Source of the DNA: Burkholderiales bacterium | GTDB taxonomy: Bacteria > Pseudomonadota > Gammaproteobacteria > Burkholderiales > Burkholderiaceae_C | Assembly: GCA_028868305.1 (NCBI GenBank) | Contig: JAGWUS010000006.1 | Span: 31,808-95,807, forward strand | Direction: 5' to 3' | DNA: 64,000 nt | Shown: positions 44,545 through 54,649 of the stretch, piece by piece | Layout: the number at the start of each line of letters is the position of its first letter | Position numbering within the stretch: the first letter of the stretch is position 1 | Translations under genes and position numbers: made by a program | The notes under the pieces: generated by a model | Databases searched by the model: none | What the model was told of the DNA's origin: nothing | The model's input: the letters and a program-made list of their open reading frames with translations, nothing else

Positions 44545-47500
44545 TTGAATCCAGACACCGACGGCAAGCACCTCGACAGCGCACCAGAAGGCAAGTACCT
44601 TGGCCGTGCCCTGCAGCAGCAAAACATCAGCATTCGCGGGGCACGCACCCACAACCTCAAGAACATCGACCTCGACATACCGCGCAACCAACTCGTTGTC
44701 ATCACCGGCCTGTCGGGCTCAGGCAAATCCAGCCTGGCCTTTGACACGCTGTATGCCGAAGGCCAGCGCCGCTACGTGGAAAGCCTGTCCACCTACGCCC
44801 GGCAGTTCCTGCAAATGATGGACAAGCCAGATGTGGACATGATCGAGGGACTCTCACCCGCCATATCCATCGAGCAGAAGGCCACCAGCCACAACCCGCG
44901 CTCCACCGTGGGCACGGTGACCGAGATCCACGACTACCTGCGTCTGCTCTTCGCCCGTGCCGGAACACCCTATTGCCCGGACCACGGGCTGCCGCTGCAA
45001 AGCCAGACGGTCAGCCAGATGGTGGACGCCGTGCTGGCGCTGCCCGAAGACACCCGGCTGATGATTCTGGCGCCCATCGCCCGCGAGAAAAAAGGCGAGT
45101 TTCTGGACGTGTTTGCCGACATGCAGGCCCAGGGCTATGTGCGCTTTCGCATCAATGGCGTAGCTTTTGATGCCGACATGCTGCCCAAGCTCAAGAAGAC
45201 CGAGAAGCACGATATCGATGTGGTGATCGACCGCATCAAGGTGCGCCCGGAAGTACGTAGCCCCCAAGGTGCTTCGCCCCGGCCCCCCGAGGGGGTGCAG
45301 CCCGGGTTTGGGAGTGGCCCGGCACCCGGTCTGAGACAGCGGCTGGCCGAAAGCTTTGAAGCCGCGCTCAAGCTGGCCGACGGGCGTGCCATCGCGCTGG
45401 AGATGGAAGACCCGAGCCACTCCAAAAATGATAGCAGCTTATCTTTGACGGACGCGGGCCAAAGGCCAAAAGAACACTTATTCAACGCCAAGTTCGCCTG
45501 CCCGGTGTGCAGCTACTCCATCAGCGAACTGGAGCCGCGGCTGTTCTCTTTCAACTCACCGGTAGGTGCCTGCCCAAGCTGCGACGGCCTGGGAAACCAT
45601 GAATTTTTTGACCCGACGCGCGTGGTAGCGTTTCCCACCCTCAGCCTGGCCAGCGGTGCCATCAAGGGATGGGACCGGCGCAACGGCTACTACTTTGCCA
45701 TGCTGGAGAGTCTGGCCAAACACTACAAGTTCGACATTGATGCCGCGTTTGAGTCCCTGCCCGAGGCCGTGCAGAATGCCATCCTGCATGGCTCGGGCGA
45801 AGAAGAAATCAAATTCAGCTATGTCATGGACTCCGGTAGAGCCGCGGGCGACATCAGTGTCGCGCAGGGCAAGAAGGTCAGCAAGAAACATCCATTTGAG
45901 GGCATCATCCCCAACATGCAGCGGCGCTACCGCGAGACCGACTCGGCCCTGGTACGCGAAGACCTGGGGCGCCTGCGCAGCACCCAGCCTTGCCCCGATT
46001 GCCATGGCTCACGCCTGCGCAAGGAAGCGCGCCATGTAAAGGTGGGCGAAGGCACGCAGGCACGTGCCATCTTTGAGATCAGCCACGCCACCCTGCGCGA
46101 GAGTTTTGACTATTTCAATACCCTGCAGATGCCGGGCGCGCGCGGCGAAATTGCCTCCAAGGTGATCCGCGAGATTGGTCTGCGCCTCAAATTTTTGAAC
46201 GACGTGGGCCTGAACTACCTCAGCCTGGACCGCAGCGCCGAAACGCTCAGCGGCGGCGAAAGCCAGCGCATCCGCCTGGCATCGCAAATCGGTTCGGGCC
46301 TGACCGGCGTGATGTATGTGCTGGACGAACCCAGCATCGGCCTGCACCAGAGGGACAACGACCGCCTGATCGGCACGCTGCAGCACCTGCGCGACATTGG
46401 CAACAGCGTGCTGGTGGTGGAGCACGACGAAGACATGATGCGCGCCGCCGACCATGTGATCGACATGGGCCTGGGCGCCGGCGTGCACGGCGGACGCGTG
46501 ATTGCCCAAGGTTCGTTTGACGATGTCAAGGCCAACCCCGACTCGCTCACCGGCCAATACCTGGCGCACACCCTCAGAATTGAGGTGCCGAAACGCCGCA
46601 CCCCCTGGCTCCCAACGGTGCAGCCCAAAGCACCCGAGAAAAAGCCGACTGCCAAAGGGGCGCCCAGCAAAGCCGCACTGGCCTGGGCAGAGCGACAAAC
46701 GGCCCACCTGGCCACACAGGGCGACCTGCAGGCGCTGCGGGTGGTGAACGCCACCGGGCACAACCTCAAAGGCGTGAGCGTGGAATTTCCGGTGGGGCTG
46801 TTCACCTGTGTGACAGGCGTATCCGGCTCTGGCAAATCCACCCTGGTCAACGACACCCTGTATGCCGCGGTAGCACGCCAGATTTACCGCGCCCATGACG
46901 AACCCGCCGCGCACGAAGCCATCGAAGGCATTGAGCACTTCGACAAGGTCATCAATGTGGACCAGTCGCCGATTGGCCGTACACCGCGCTCCAACCCGGC
47001 CACCTACACCGGCCTGTTCACTCCCATCCGCGAGCTGATGGCCGAAGTGCCCACGGCGCGCGAACGGGGCTACGGCCCGGGGCGCTTCAGCTTCAACGTG
47101 GCCGGTGGCCGCTGCGAGGCCTGTCAGGGCGATGGCATGGTGAAAGTGGAAATGCACTTTCTACCCGATGTGTATGTGCCTTGCGACGTGTGCGCCGGCC
47201 AGCGCTACAACCGCGAGACATTGGAGGTACTCTACAAGGGCAAGAACATCGCGCAGATTCTGGACATGACGGTGGAGGCTGCCTACGCATTCCTGCAGGC
47301 AGTGCCGACCATCGCCCGCAAGCTGCAGACGCTGCTGGATGTGGGCCTGTCCTACATCCGCCTGGGACAAGCCGCCACCACCCTGTCGGGCGGCGAGGCG
47401 CAGCGCGTCAAACTGGCACTGGAACTCTCGAAAAAGGATACAGGGCGAACGCTCTACATCCTGGACGAGCCCACCACGGGGCTGCACTTTGCCGACATTG

Positions 47501-47751
47501 CGCTGCTCCTCAAGGTGCTGCACCAGCTGCGTGATGCAGGCAACACCATCGTCGTGATTGAGCACAACCTCGATGTCATCAAGACGGCCGACTGGCTGAT
47601 CGACATGGGCCCCGAAGGCGGCTCTGGCGGCGGCACTGTGGTGGGTGTGGGTACGCCCGAGGACATCGCGGCCAATCCAGCCAGCCACACCGGACGCTAT
47701 TTGCGGCGACTACTGCAAGTCAAATACGCCTCCAGCCCGCATGCGAACTAA
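44545..47751 (+). CDS. uvrA: Excinuclease ABC subunit A with repeat-derived insertions
   Basis: UvrA finds bulky DNA lesions for nucleotide-excision repair. The 1068-residue protein has two ABC modules: Walker [21 protein letters not shown] and [16 protein letters not shown], signatures SGGESQRI and [11 protein letters not shown]. Zinc cysteines are in CPVCSYS...CPSCDGLG and [10 protein letters not shown]...[10 protein letters not shown]. No ATG is available, so a TTG start at 44545 is used. The chain is about 130 residues longer than E. coli UvrA (940). Part of the excess is two insertions at residues about 237-263 and 292-309, encoded by GC-rich and AT-rich repeat sequences. Both lie near the first zinc module. 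Confidence 0.96.
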   Translation: MNPDTDGKHLDSAPEGKYLGRALQQQNISIRGARTHNLKNIDLDIPRNQLVVITGLSGSGKSSLAFDTLYAEGQRRYVESLSTYARQFLQMMDKPDVDMIEGLSPAISIEQKATSHNPRSTVGTVTEIHDYLRLLFARAGTPYCPDHGLPLQSQTVSQMVDAVLALPEDTRLMILAPIAREKKGEFLDVFADMQAQGYVRFRINGVAFDADMLPKLKKTEKHDIDVVIDRIKVRPEVRSPQGASPRPPEGVQPGFGSGPAPGLRQRLAESFEAALKLADGRAIALEMEDPSHSKNDSSLSLTDAGQRPKEHLFNAKFACPVCSYSISELEPRLFSFNSPVGACPSCDGLGNHEFFDPTRVVAFPTLSLASGAIKGWDRRNGYYFAMLESLAKHYKFDIDAAFESLPEAVQNAILHGSGEEEIKFSYVMDSGRAAGDISVAQGKKVSKKHPFEGIIPNMQRRYRETDSALVREDLGRLRSTQPCPDCHGSRLRKEARHVKVGEGTQARAIFEISHATLRESFDYFNTLQMPGARGEIASKVIREIGLRLKFLNDVGLNYLSLDRSAETLSGGESQRIRLASQIGSGLTGVMYVLDEPSIGLHQRDNDRLIGTLQHLRDIGNSVLVVEHDEDMMRAADHVIDMGLGAGVHGGRVIAQGSFDDVKANPDSLTGQYLAHTLRIEVPKRRTPWLPTVQPKAPEKKPTAKGAPSKAALAWAERQTAHLATQGDLQALRVVNATGHNLKGVSVEFPVGLFTCVTGVSGSGKSTLVNDTLYAAVARQIYRAHDEPAAHEAIEGIEHFDKVINVDQSPIGRTPRSNPATYTGLFTPIRELMAEVPTARERGYGPGRFSFNVAGGRCEACQGDGMVKVEMHFLPDVYVPCDVCAGQRYNRETLEVLYKGKNIAQILDMTVEAAYAFLQAVPTIARKLQTLLDVGLSYIRLGQAATTLSGGEAQRVKLALELSKKDTGRTLYILDEPTTGLHFADIALLLKVLHQLRDAGNTIVVIEHNLDVIKTADWLIDMGPEGGSGGGTVVGVGTPEDIAANPASHTGRYLRRLLQVKYASSPHAN
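45255..45332 (+). repeat. GC-rich palindromic repeat inserted in frame in uvrA
   Basis: The stretch contains CCCCC-GA-GGGGG (45284-45295) and flanking CGTAGCCCCCAAGG and CAGCCCGGGTTTGG motifs typical of extragenic repeats in this bacterial family. It adds about 26 residues ([17 protein letters not shown] and on) between RIKVRPEV and RQRLAESFE, which are adjacent in other UvrA proteins. It is open in this frame. Confidence 0.75.
45421..45470 (+). repeat. AT-rich dispersed repeat inserted in frame in uvrA
   Basis: The sequence AAAAATGATAGCAGCTTATC, then TTTGACGGACGCGGGCCAAA and GGCCAAAA, resembles the common Comamonadaceae repeat around ATAGCTGCTT...AGGCCAAAA. It encodes about 17 extra residues ([17 protein letters not shown]) between MEDPSH and [11 protein letters not shown]. 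Confidence 0.7.
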
Positions 47752-47757
47752 ACGATT

Positions 47758-47775
47758 AGCTATTATTTTAGTAGC
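47758..47775. repeat. Dispersed palindromic repeat, copy c
   Basis: Core AGCTATTATTTTAGTAGC fills the 25-base gap between the convergent uvrA and DUF1501 stops. The TAA of the DUF1501 gene (47777-47779) directly abuts it. Confidence 0.7.
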
Positions 47776-47776
47776 A

Positions 47777-49354
47777 TTAAACCATGAAGCCCAGATCCTG
47801 GGGGTAAGCTGCGCCGGGGTTGCCCGGGTTGAGGACTAGCGCCGCAGCACTGCCTGCTGCGGCGGCACCAAAGTTGCTGATGTTGGGCAACACGCCGGGC
47901 ATCTCTGCCACATCCACACCAAACCATTTGGCCATCGTTGCCGCATATTGATCCACCGAAGTGGTCGGCAGCAGGCGACCCTGGCCCACATGCCACTGCT
48001 CCTCAGGCATATAAGTCCTGACCCCATTGACGACGGTGCCATCAGTCACATTGACCGGAGGTGGAAAGCCGTAGAAAGCTTTGCCATTGACCGCGCCGCC
48101 CACCACCAGATGGTGGCTACCCCATCCGTGGTCAGCGCCATCACCATTCGATACCAGTGTGCGGCCAAAGTCCGATGCCGTAAAACTAGTGACCTGCGTC
48201 GCCACACCCATCTCAACTGTTGCGTTGTAAAGCGATGTCATGGCAGCGCTGACCCGCCCCAGAATGGTGGGGTGCTGGGAGATCAGGTTGTCATGCAGGT
48301 CAAAGCCGCCAATAGACACAAAGAATACCTGCCTGCGATTACCCAGCAATGCGCGCCCGTTGATCAGCCGCGCCACCATCTTCATCTGTTGCGAAAGGCT
48401 GTCCGTTCCAAACGTGGTCGTCAGTGCGGCCCCGCCCTTTGTGGGGTCGCTCAAAGCCAGGGCCGAAGTAATGGCGGCCTCAGACGCCAGGGCACGCTTG
48501 GTCACGGTGTTGTAGTCGTTCTCTAGTTTGTGAGTTCCAGCAACCTGCTGGATCAGCGTGTTGAGTGTGGAACGCACCGTGGTGGATCCGTAGACCGTGT
48601 TGTCGGTCGCCGGACGAATCTTGATGGCTCCATTGGTGCTCACCTGGTATTGCAGGGCAGTGTCACCCGACAGGAACACTGCATTACCAGATACCGAGAT
48701 GCCGGTAAAAAGCGAGTTGGAATTCAGGCTCGGGTTGGGCGGAACCACCAGGTCCCCCATATTGCCGCCCCAGCCAATTTTTGAACCTTCAGGTCTGGAT
48801 GACTGCCAGATGGACTGTTGATCGTTGTGTGAGAAAAGCTGCGGGGGACGGGGATAGAGTGCGCGGTTGGAGTTGTTGTACTGGGTACGGGTCAGCGGTT
48901 TGATTAACGGCCCCACATTGAGCTGCACGGCCGCTTTGCCGGCATTGAACAACCCAGCCAGACCGGTCATGGACGGGTGCAGTGCGTACTGACGGGGTTG
49001 ACCCAGCACATCCAGTGGCGCAGCGTTGGGCACAAGAAGCGTGGGCGTCAAGTCTGCCTGCGCAATCGCAATACCTGCGCCGCCGCGCCCCGTAGCACCA
49101 CCGCCACGAATGGCGTGGTACTTGTCATAGCTGACATCGTCATACGGAATGACCGTGTTGCCATAGTCATTACCACCAAACATGAAAACGCAGACCAGTG
49201 CCTTGTAGTCCGTGCCTGGTGCATTGAAGGCCGCGGCCTCGCCCATGGCAGCCAGGTTGAGTGCGAATGGCAATGCCGTGCCAGTCAGTGCCAGCTCACC
49301 CGAACGGCGCAAAAAGGCGCGCCGTGACTGCAAGTTGGAATCAGAAGAATGCAT
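47777..49354 (-). CDS. DUF1501 family exported protein
   Basis: This 525-residue protein has a twin-arginine-type signal (SRRAFLRRSGELALTGTALP) and the DUF1501 core, with VFMFGGNDYGNTVIPYDD, ALHPSMTGLAGLF, SIGGFDLHDNL and TASDFGRTL. The last has the flavour of the alkaline-phosphatase/sulfatase superfamily. The start is the ATG at 49352-49354, 11 bases after the DUF1800 stop. DUF1501 and DUF1800 proteins are nearly always encoded together. Their biochemical role is not established. Export through Tat implies that it folds in the cytoplasm, perhaps with a cofactor. Confidence 0.88.
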   Translation of the reverse strand: MHSSDSNLQSRRAFLRRSGELALTGTALPFALNLAAMGEAAAFNAPGTDYKALVCVFMFGGNDYGNTVIPYDDVSYDKYHAIRGGGATGRGGAGIAIAQADLTPTLLVPNAAPLDVLGQPRQYALHPSMTGLAGLFNAGKAAVQLNVGPLIKPLTRTQYNNSNRALYPRPPQLFSHNDQQSIWQSSRPEGSKIGWGGNMGDLVVPPNPSLNSNSLFTGISVSGNAVFLSGDTALQYQVSTNGAIKIRPATDNTVYGSTTVRSTLNTLIQQVAGTHKLENDYNTVTKRALASEAAITSALALSDPTKGGAALTTTFGTDSLSQQMKMVARLINGRALLGNRRQVFFVSIGGFDLHDNLISQHPTILGRVSAAMTSLYNATVEMGVATQVTSFTASDFGRTLVSNGDGADHGWGSHHLVVGGAVNGKAFYGFPPPVNVTDGTVVNGVRTYMPEEQWHVGQGRLLPTTSVDQYAATMAKWFGVDVAEMPGVLPNISNFGAAAAGSAAALVLNPGNPGAAYPQDLGFMV

Positions 49355-49365
49355 GGTTGGACTCG

Positions 49366-51210
49366 CTATTTCTGGATCAGGTATTCCGCGCAAGCCATGA
49401 TCAGCAGCACGGTTGCACACACGCGGTTGCGCTTGTTGTCAGCGCTGGTGGAGGACATGGTTCCCACGGCAGCGGTGATGGTATTCACAGTGGCTGCGGA
49501 CAGCTGCCCGGCGCACAGCAGCAGGTTCAAGCGATTCACCAAGTCGCTGGGGCTGGCGGCGGAAGGGCTGGTCGCCAGCGCAATTTCGACAACATAGGTT
49601 GCTTTTGCGTCGTTGGCGATATTGCCCACACCATTGGTGATCACGCCCATCATGAAATTGAGATAACCACCCACACTGCTTTCATTGACCAGCTGGAACT
49701 CGGGTGCCACCTTGCCAGTGGCAAGTGTCGTTCCGGGCGCCACGTAGCCCGGACGGAAGTAGTTGAAAACTGAAGGCGCACGCAAGGGGCTCTGTCCGAT
49801 ACGCGAGCCCGCATCGCTCAAATCACCAATCTTCCAGGCTCCACTGGTGGAAGTCACGCCAAAGGTCCGTACCCACTGCACCAGCCGCAGCATGGGCTCG
49901 CGCAATTTACCGAACTCAGGGTCGATCAGTCCCGGAACGCCTCGCGCTTCATCATCCATCAGAATGGCCGCAAAGACGTAGGCCAGATCACCCCTGACGC
50001 CCTGGCCATTGTTGATGAATTTGTCGGCCACGCGCTGCACATAGGCTGGGCTGGGATTGCTGGTGACCAGGCGCTGGATCATCTGCTTGCAGAAGAAGGG
50101 GGCCGTGTTGGGGTGGTTGAACAGGGTATCCAGCGCGGTTTTGAGAGCCGCCAGCGCAGGCGTGTTCGCCGGAATCGTGACACCATAAGACTTGCCGTCG
50201 AAGAGTTTCACTTCCAGCATGGAGTGGTTGCTTCCCACCTGCTTCATCGGCAAGCGAGCGAAGTGGGTACTGCCCACGGTACGTGTACCTACCACGGTGT
50301 TGACGTTCTGACTCTGGTCCAGGTCGTAGCCGGTAAACACCCGCGCCAGATTGCTGACGTCGCTGGCACTGTAAGTGTCGATCGGGTTGCTGGAAGCATC
50401 TAGTTGTGGTGTGCCATCAGGATTAAGCAGCACCAGCCCCAGGCTGAAGAGTTGCATCACCTCGCGTGCATAGTTTTCGTCCGGCTGACGGCCCGAGCTG
50501 TTTTCCTTCAGATTGCCCTTGGTGTTGAGGTAATAGCCCATGGCCACATTCAGGGTGATGGCCTCCAGCAGATCGCGGTAGTTTCCCAGGGCATGCCGGC
50601 ACAGGGTATCCCAATAGTGCGCCATGATGTGGCTGACCCAGGTGGCAGTCACGCCATTGAGCGACACCACAAAAAACTCAGACAGGGCCAGAGCGGCCCG
50701 CTTGCGCAGAGGATCAGGCGCAGTCATCAGCTGGTTCCAGATCATGTAATCCGTCTGGTAGCTGTTGTCGTAATAGTTGTTGCTGCTCTGCACGTCGCCG
50801 TAGCCCTGGATGTTGAGCCAATCCCAGCCCGTCGTCCAGGAAGTGGCAATCTGGCGTTCCAGCCAGCCCGCATAACCCAGGCTCCTGACTGCGGCGATAT
50901 CCGCATCGGTGGCGGCAAACTGGGCATGTAGCAGGAAGCGGGACGCTTCTGCATCGGTTGTCGCCGCCGTGTTGGCATATCCCGCAGTGGACAGATTGAC
51001 GTTGCGGCCGGGTATCGGCACTGCGACGTAGGGCGCGACTCCGGAATCGCCACCACCGCCGCCGCAAGCCGTCAGTGCAGCCGCCGCGGCCACCGAAGTC
51101 AGCCGTGCTGGCGAGAATGCCTCTGCCAGCGCTTGCGGCGAGCCATCTGCGACCGGCGTCTGCGTTTCTGTTTTTTCCAGTAGCTCTGTTTCCACCTTGC
51201 CTGCCCTCAT
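49366..51210 (-). CDS. DUF1800 family protein
   Basis: This 614-residue protein shows the DUF1800 pattern: ASRFLLHAQFAATDADIAAV, GYAGWLERQI, NYAREVMQLFSLG and VKLFDGKSYGVTIP. The N-terminus carries a lipobox-like LTAC (Cys49) followed by GGGGGD. That suggests a lipoprotein, although the 30 residues ahead of the hydrophobic stretch are longer than usual and the true start may be a later non-ATG codon. It is the first gene of the pair with DUF1501. The function is unknown. Confidence 0.85.
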   Translation of the reverse strand: MRAGKVETELLEKTETQTPVADGSPQALAEAFSPARLTSVAAAAALTACGGGGGDSGVAPYVAVPIPGRNVNLSTAGYANTAATTDAEASRFLLHAQFAATDADIAAVRSLGYAGWLERQIATSWTTGWDWLNIQGYGDVQSSNNYYDNSYQTDYMIWNQLMTAPDPLRKRAALALSEFFVVSLNGVTATWVSHIMAHYWDTLCRHALGNYRDLLEAITLNVAMGYYLNTKGNLKENSSGRQPDENYAREVMQLFSLGLVLLNPDGTPQLDASSNPIDTYSASDVSNLARVFTGYDLDQSQNVNTVVGTRTVGSTHFARLPMKQVGSNHSMLEVKLFDGKSYGVTIPANTPALAALKTALDTLFNHPNTAPFFCKQMIQRLVTSNPSPAYVQRVADKFINNGQGVRGDLAYVFAAILMDDEARGVPGLIDPEFGKLREPMLRLVQWVRTFGVTSTSGAWKIGDLSDAGSRIGQSPLRAPSVFNYFRPGYVAPGTTLATGKVAPEFQLVNESSVGGYLNFMMGVITNGVGNIANDAKATYVVEIALATSPSAASPSDLVNRLNLLLCAGQLSAATVNTITAAVGTMSSTSADNKRNRVCATVLLIMACAEYLIQK

Positions 51211-51345
51211 AGCCAGCCCAACACCAACGTGGGCCAGTGCGGCGGAGGTTACTGAGGTGGCAGCTTTGCTCCAAGCGGTCTTACAAAGAATTACCCCACG
51301 TAACCGGGTTAGTTACCCGGTTGACAGACAACTTACCAGCGGCGG

Positions 51346-51966
51346 CTACTGCACCTTGGCACTGGGTCGGTCGGCCACCCGGTCGCGCCAGGCTTGCAGG
51401 GCAGGCATACCCTCATGGCCCGGGCTGAACTTCATCAGTTTGGCGAATTCGATGGCGCAAAAAGCGGTGATGTCGGCAATAGTGAAGCGCTCGCCCGCCA
51501 TCCAGGGCTGGCGCTCCAGCACATGGTCAAACCAGGCGGCAATCTCGCGCACTTTCTGGGCCTGGGAGTGCCCATATTCGGGAAACTGTGGCTGCTCCAG
51601 TGGCGCCAGACCGGGATGCGTGTGCCGAATGGTGTTGGCAATGCCCGCCAGCAGGTAGTGTTCCACGCGCCGGTCGGCCATCTCGATGAAGGCGCGCTCC
51701 TCAAAATCCACGCCCATCAGGTTGGGCTCGGGGTAAAGACCCTCAAGGTAAGTACAGATAGCACGGGTTTCGGTCAGCACGCGGCCATCGTCCAGCTCCA
51801 GCGCCGGCACCTTGGCCAGCGGGCTCTTGGCGCGGTAGACCTTGCCTTTGTGCTCCTGCGCGTTGAGGTCTACATTGATCAGGTCCATTCCGGTGATGTT
51901 CTTCTCCACCATGAACATAGTTACGCGGCGCGGGCTGGGCGCCCGGGGGGATACATACAGCTTCAT
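51346..51966 (-). CDS. Glutathione S-transferase family protein
   Basis: This 206-residue protein has a thioredoxin-like N-terminal domain (MKLYVSPRAPSPRRVTMFM, then KVPALELDDGRVLTETRAIC with the cis-Pro and glutathione-binding ET). An all-alpha C-terminal domain follows, with the N-capping box FTIADITAF. The catalytic position looks like Ser11. It lies 2 bases after the other transferase gene, so the two form an operon. The substrate is unknown. Confidence 0.9.
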   Translation of the reverse strand: MKLYVSPRAPSPRRVTMFMVEKNITGMDLINVDLNAQEHKGKVYRAKSPLAKVPALELDDGRVLTETRAICTYLEGLYPEPNLMGVDFEERAFIEMADRRVEHYLLAGIANTIRHTHPGLAPLEQPQFPEYGHSQAQKVREIAAWFDHVLERQPWMAGERFTIADITAFCAIEFAKLMKFSPGHEGMPALQAWRDRVADRPSAKVQ

Positions 51967-51968
51967 GC

Positions 51969-52679
51969 TCAGACTCCTTCCTTGCGGGACTGGCCCATTT
52001 CCACCATGGTACGGGCCTGCTCTGAAAACTTCTTCGCCTGTTCTTCGCCATCACGGGTCAGGTCCATTCTGGACGGAGGCATCGCTATGCCTTTTTGCAC
52101 CGCGGGCCGCGCACGGATGACTGCCAGCCAACGCTGCAGATGCGGCAAGTCGTCCACCTCCACCCCGGACCAGCGATGGGTGCGTACCCAGGCCCAGTTG
52201 GCAATGTCGGCGATGGAGTAATCACCCGCCAGGTATTCGTGGTCTTTCAGATGCCCGTCGAGCACGCGAAACAGGCGCTTGCTTTCGCCCTGGTAGCGGT
52301 CGATGGCGGGCTGGATTTTTTCGGGGAAGTAACGGTAGAACACATTGGCCTGGCCCATCATGGGACCAATGCCGCCCATCTGGAACATCAGCCATTGCAC
52401 CACGCGCGAGCGCCCCTTCACATCCGAGGGCATCAGCCGTCCGGTCTTCTCGGCCAGGTACATCAGACAGGCGCCGGACTCGAACACCGCAAAGTCGTCT
52501 TCGTCCCGGTCCACGATGGCCGGGATGCGGCCATTGGGGTTGATGGCCAGAAACTCTGGCTGCTTCTGCTCCCCCTTGGCCAGGTCGAGCACTTTGAGTG
52601 TGTACGGCAGTGCCAGTTCTTCCAGGGCAATGGAGACTTTGTGCCCATTGGGGGTGGCGGCGGTATAGAGGTCAATCAT
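51969..52679 (-). CDS. Glutathione S-transferase, YfcG/YghU-like
   Basis: This 236-residue protein begins [22 protein letters not shown], the signature of the YfcG/YghU (Nu class) group. Members act as glutathione-dependent disulfide reductases and peroxidases, using Thr/Asn in TPNG instead of a Tyr or Cys. [11 protein letters not shown] and [17 protein letters not shown] are the glutathione-binding elements. The C-terminal basic tail (residues about 205-236) is longer than usual. It is first in the two-gene unit with the transferase at 51346. Confidence 0.9.
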   Translation of the reverse strand: MIDLYTAATPNGHKVSIALEELALPYTLKVLDLAKGEQKQPEFLAINPNGRIPAIVDRDEDDFAVFESGACLMYLAEKTGRLMPSDVKGRSRVVQWLMFQMGGIGPMMGQANVFYRYFPEKIQPAIDRYQGESKRLFRVLDGHLKDHEYLAGDYSIADIANWAWVRTHRWSGVEVDDLPHLQRWLAVIRARPAVQKGIAMPPSRMDLTRDGEEQAKKFSEQARTMVEMGQSRKEGV

Positions 52680-52740
52680 GCGGTCGTCCTTCCGGAATCT
52701 GATTAAAACTGGCCTTCAGCCCGTGTGTCATATGCATTAA

Positions 52741-52760
52741 ATGCTATTAACTTTATAGCA
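52741..52760. repeat. Dispersed palindromic repeat, copy d
   Basis: ATGCTATTAACTTTATAGCA has six-base arms TGCTAT/ATAGCA. It lies 7 bases beyond the pyrF stop, upstream of the transferase operon. Confidence 0.65.
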
Positions 52761-52767
52761 ATTGCAA

Positions 52768-53607
52768 CTACGGTTTTGCCGCCTGCAGCTGGTCACGCGT
52801 GGCAAGCGCTGCGGCCCGGGCCGCCTGCACAAAGTCTGCGCCACTAGAGGCGTACAGCACCGCGCGGGAAGAATTCACCACGATGGGTGCCGTGGTCTTT
52901 CCCCCTGCGCTACGGTAGCCTGCCTTCACGGTGGCCACGGCGTCGCCACCCTGTGCGCCCACACCGGGAATCAGCAGGGGCACGGTGGGCGCCACCGAAC
53001 GCACGCGCTCTATCTCCGCAGGATAGGTAGCACCCACCACCAGGCCGAGCTGGCCGTTCAGGTTCCAAGGCCCCTGGGTCAGAGCGGCGATGTGTTCGTA
53101 CAGCCGTGGCTGACCCGGAACATCCTGCAGGCGCTGCGGCTGGAAGTCGTCGCCACCGGGGTTGGAGGTGCGGCACAGCAGGAAAGCGCCCTTGCCGTGG
53201 TACTTGAGGTAGGGCTGCACCGAGTCAAAGCCCATGAAGGGCGAGAGGGTCACCGCATCGGCACCATAGCGCTCAAAGGCTTCCTTGGCGTACTGCTCGG
53301 CGGTGCTGCCGATGTCGCCGCGCTTGGCATCCAGAATGATGGGCACCTGGGGTGCGGTGCGACGCATGTGCTCCATCAGCTTTTCCAGTTGGTCCTCGGC
53401 GCGGTACGCGGCAAAGTAGGCAATCTGGGGTTTGAAGGCGATGACCAGATCCGCCGTGGCATCCACGATGGCCGCGCAGAAGTCATAGATCCTGCTGGCT
53501 TCGCCCTTGAAGGCCCCGGGGAATTTGGCAGGCTCTGGGTCCAGCCCCACACACAGCATGGATTGGTTTTGGCGCTCGGCTGCGCCCAGCATGTCGAGAA
53601 AGGTCAT
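52768..53607 (-). CDS. pyrF: Orotidine 5'-phosphate decarboxylase (type 2)
   Basis: PyrF makes UMP from OMP in pyrimidine synthesis. The 279-residue product is of the longer bacterial type 2 form. [15 protein letters not shown] is at the start, [11 protein letters not shown] follows, and the catalytic Lys/Asp region is [17 protein letters not shown]. The C-terminal phosphate-binding part contains [12 protein letters not shown] and [11 protein letters not shown]. Confidence 0.95.
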   Translation of the reverse strand: MTFLDMLGAAERQNQSMLCVGLDPEPAKFPGAFKGEASRIYDFCAAIVDATADLVIAFKPQIAYFAAYRAEDQLEKLMEHMRRTAPQVPIILDAKRGDIGSTAEQYAKEAFERYGADAVTLSPFMGFDSVQPYLKYHGKGAFLLCRTSNPGGDDFQPQRLQDVPGQPRLYEHIAALTQGPWNLNGQLGLVVGATYPAEIERVRSVAPTVPLLIPGVGAQGGDAVATVKAGYRSAGGKTTAPIVVNSSRAVLYASSGADFVQAARAAALATRDQLQAAKP

Positions 53608-53655
53608 GGCGCAAGTTTAGCGGCTACGCCAAGACGCGCAGGCTGATGCGGGAGC

Positions 53656-54639
53656 CTACAGGTCCAGCACCAGCATCGGCGTTTTGGCGCGCGAGCAGCA
53701 GGGCAGGAACTGGTCGTTGGCCGCACGCTCTTCAGGGGTCAGGTAGCTGTCTTTGTGGTCCGGCGTGCCTTCCAGAACACGGGTCAGGCAGGTGCCGCAC
53801 ACGCCCTGCTCGCACGACATCATGATGTCCACGCCCGCCTCGGCCAGCGCCTTGGTCACGGTCTTGTCTTTGGCGATCTGAATGATGCGGCCTGAACTGG
53901 CGAGCTTCACTTCAAAGCCTGCGTCACTGTCTGAAGACGCCACCGCCGCACCGAAGAACTCATAGTGCAACTGACCCTCGGGCCAGCCTTGCGCACGCGC
54001 AGAGCCCAGCACCGCATCCATGAAGCCCTTGGGGCCGCAAACGTACAGGTGGGTGCCCTGCTGCGGTTTTGCCAGCAACTGCTGCAGATCCAGCTTTTGC
54101 GAAGCCTCTGCGTTGTCGTAATGGAACTGCACACGATCCGCAAAACCCGAGGCCGCAATGCGTGACCGGAAAGCGGTGCGTTCCGGTGCGCGCGTGGCGT
54201 AGTGCATCTGGAAGTCTGCGCCCGTCTGGGCCAGCCGCTCGGCCATGCACAGGATGGGGGTGACGCCAATGCCACCGGCCAGCAGCAAGTGCTTTTTGGC
54301 ATCGTGTGCCAGTGCGAAGTGGTTCTTGGGCGCGCTGATCTGCAGCAGGTCGCCTTCATTCACCCGGTCATGCACCGCCACCGAACCACCACGCGAGGCC
54401 GGGTCGCGCAGCACGGCGATCTGGTAACGGTGCGCCTCGGCAGGGTCGTTGCATAGCGAATATTGGCGCGTGATGCCCGGCCCACCTTGCCCGCCCGGCA
54501 GCATCACATCCACATGCGAGCCGGCCGAGAACGCGGGCAGAGGCTTGCCATCCACAGCGACCAGTTCCAGTGTGACGATATCCAGCGCTTCAACGGATTT
54601 GGCCGCCACGCGCACCTGCAGGGTCTGGGCAGTGCTCAT
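53656..54639 (-). CDS. vanB: Vanillate O-demethylase-type oxidoreductase (reductase component)
   Basis: This 327-residue reductase passes electrons from NAD(P)H through FMN to a 2Fe-2S cluster for the adjacent Rieske oxygenase. The FMN domain has RQYSLCNDP, the NAD domain has AGGIGVTPILCMAERL and YVCGPKGFMDAVL. The C-terminal plant-type ferredoxin has CEQGVCGTC and a final CC (FLPCCSRAK), matching the Cx4Cx2Cx~29C pattern. The start is the ATG at 54637-54639, 10 bases after the vanA stop. Phthalate-dioxygenase reductases share this order, so the substrate is inferred from the partner. Confidence 0.88.
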   Translation of the reverse strand: MSTAQTLQVRVAAKSVEALDIVTLELVAVDGKPLPAFSAGSHVDVMLPGGQGGPGITRQYSLCNDPAEAHRYQIAVLRDPASRGGSVAVHDRVNEGDLLQISAPKNHFALAHDAKKHLLLAGGIGVTPILCMAERLAQTGADFQMHYATRAPERTAFRSRIAASGFADRVQFHYDNAEASQKLDLQQLLAKPQQGTHLYVCGPKGFMDAVLGSARAQGWPEGQLHYEFFGAAVASSDSDAGFEVKLASSGRIIQIAKDKTVTKALAEAGVDIMMSCEQGVCGTCLTRVLEGTPDHKDSYLTPEERAANDQFLPCCSRAKTPMLVLDL

Positions 54640-54649
54640 GGTGTTTTCC

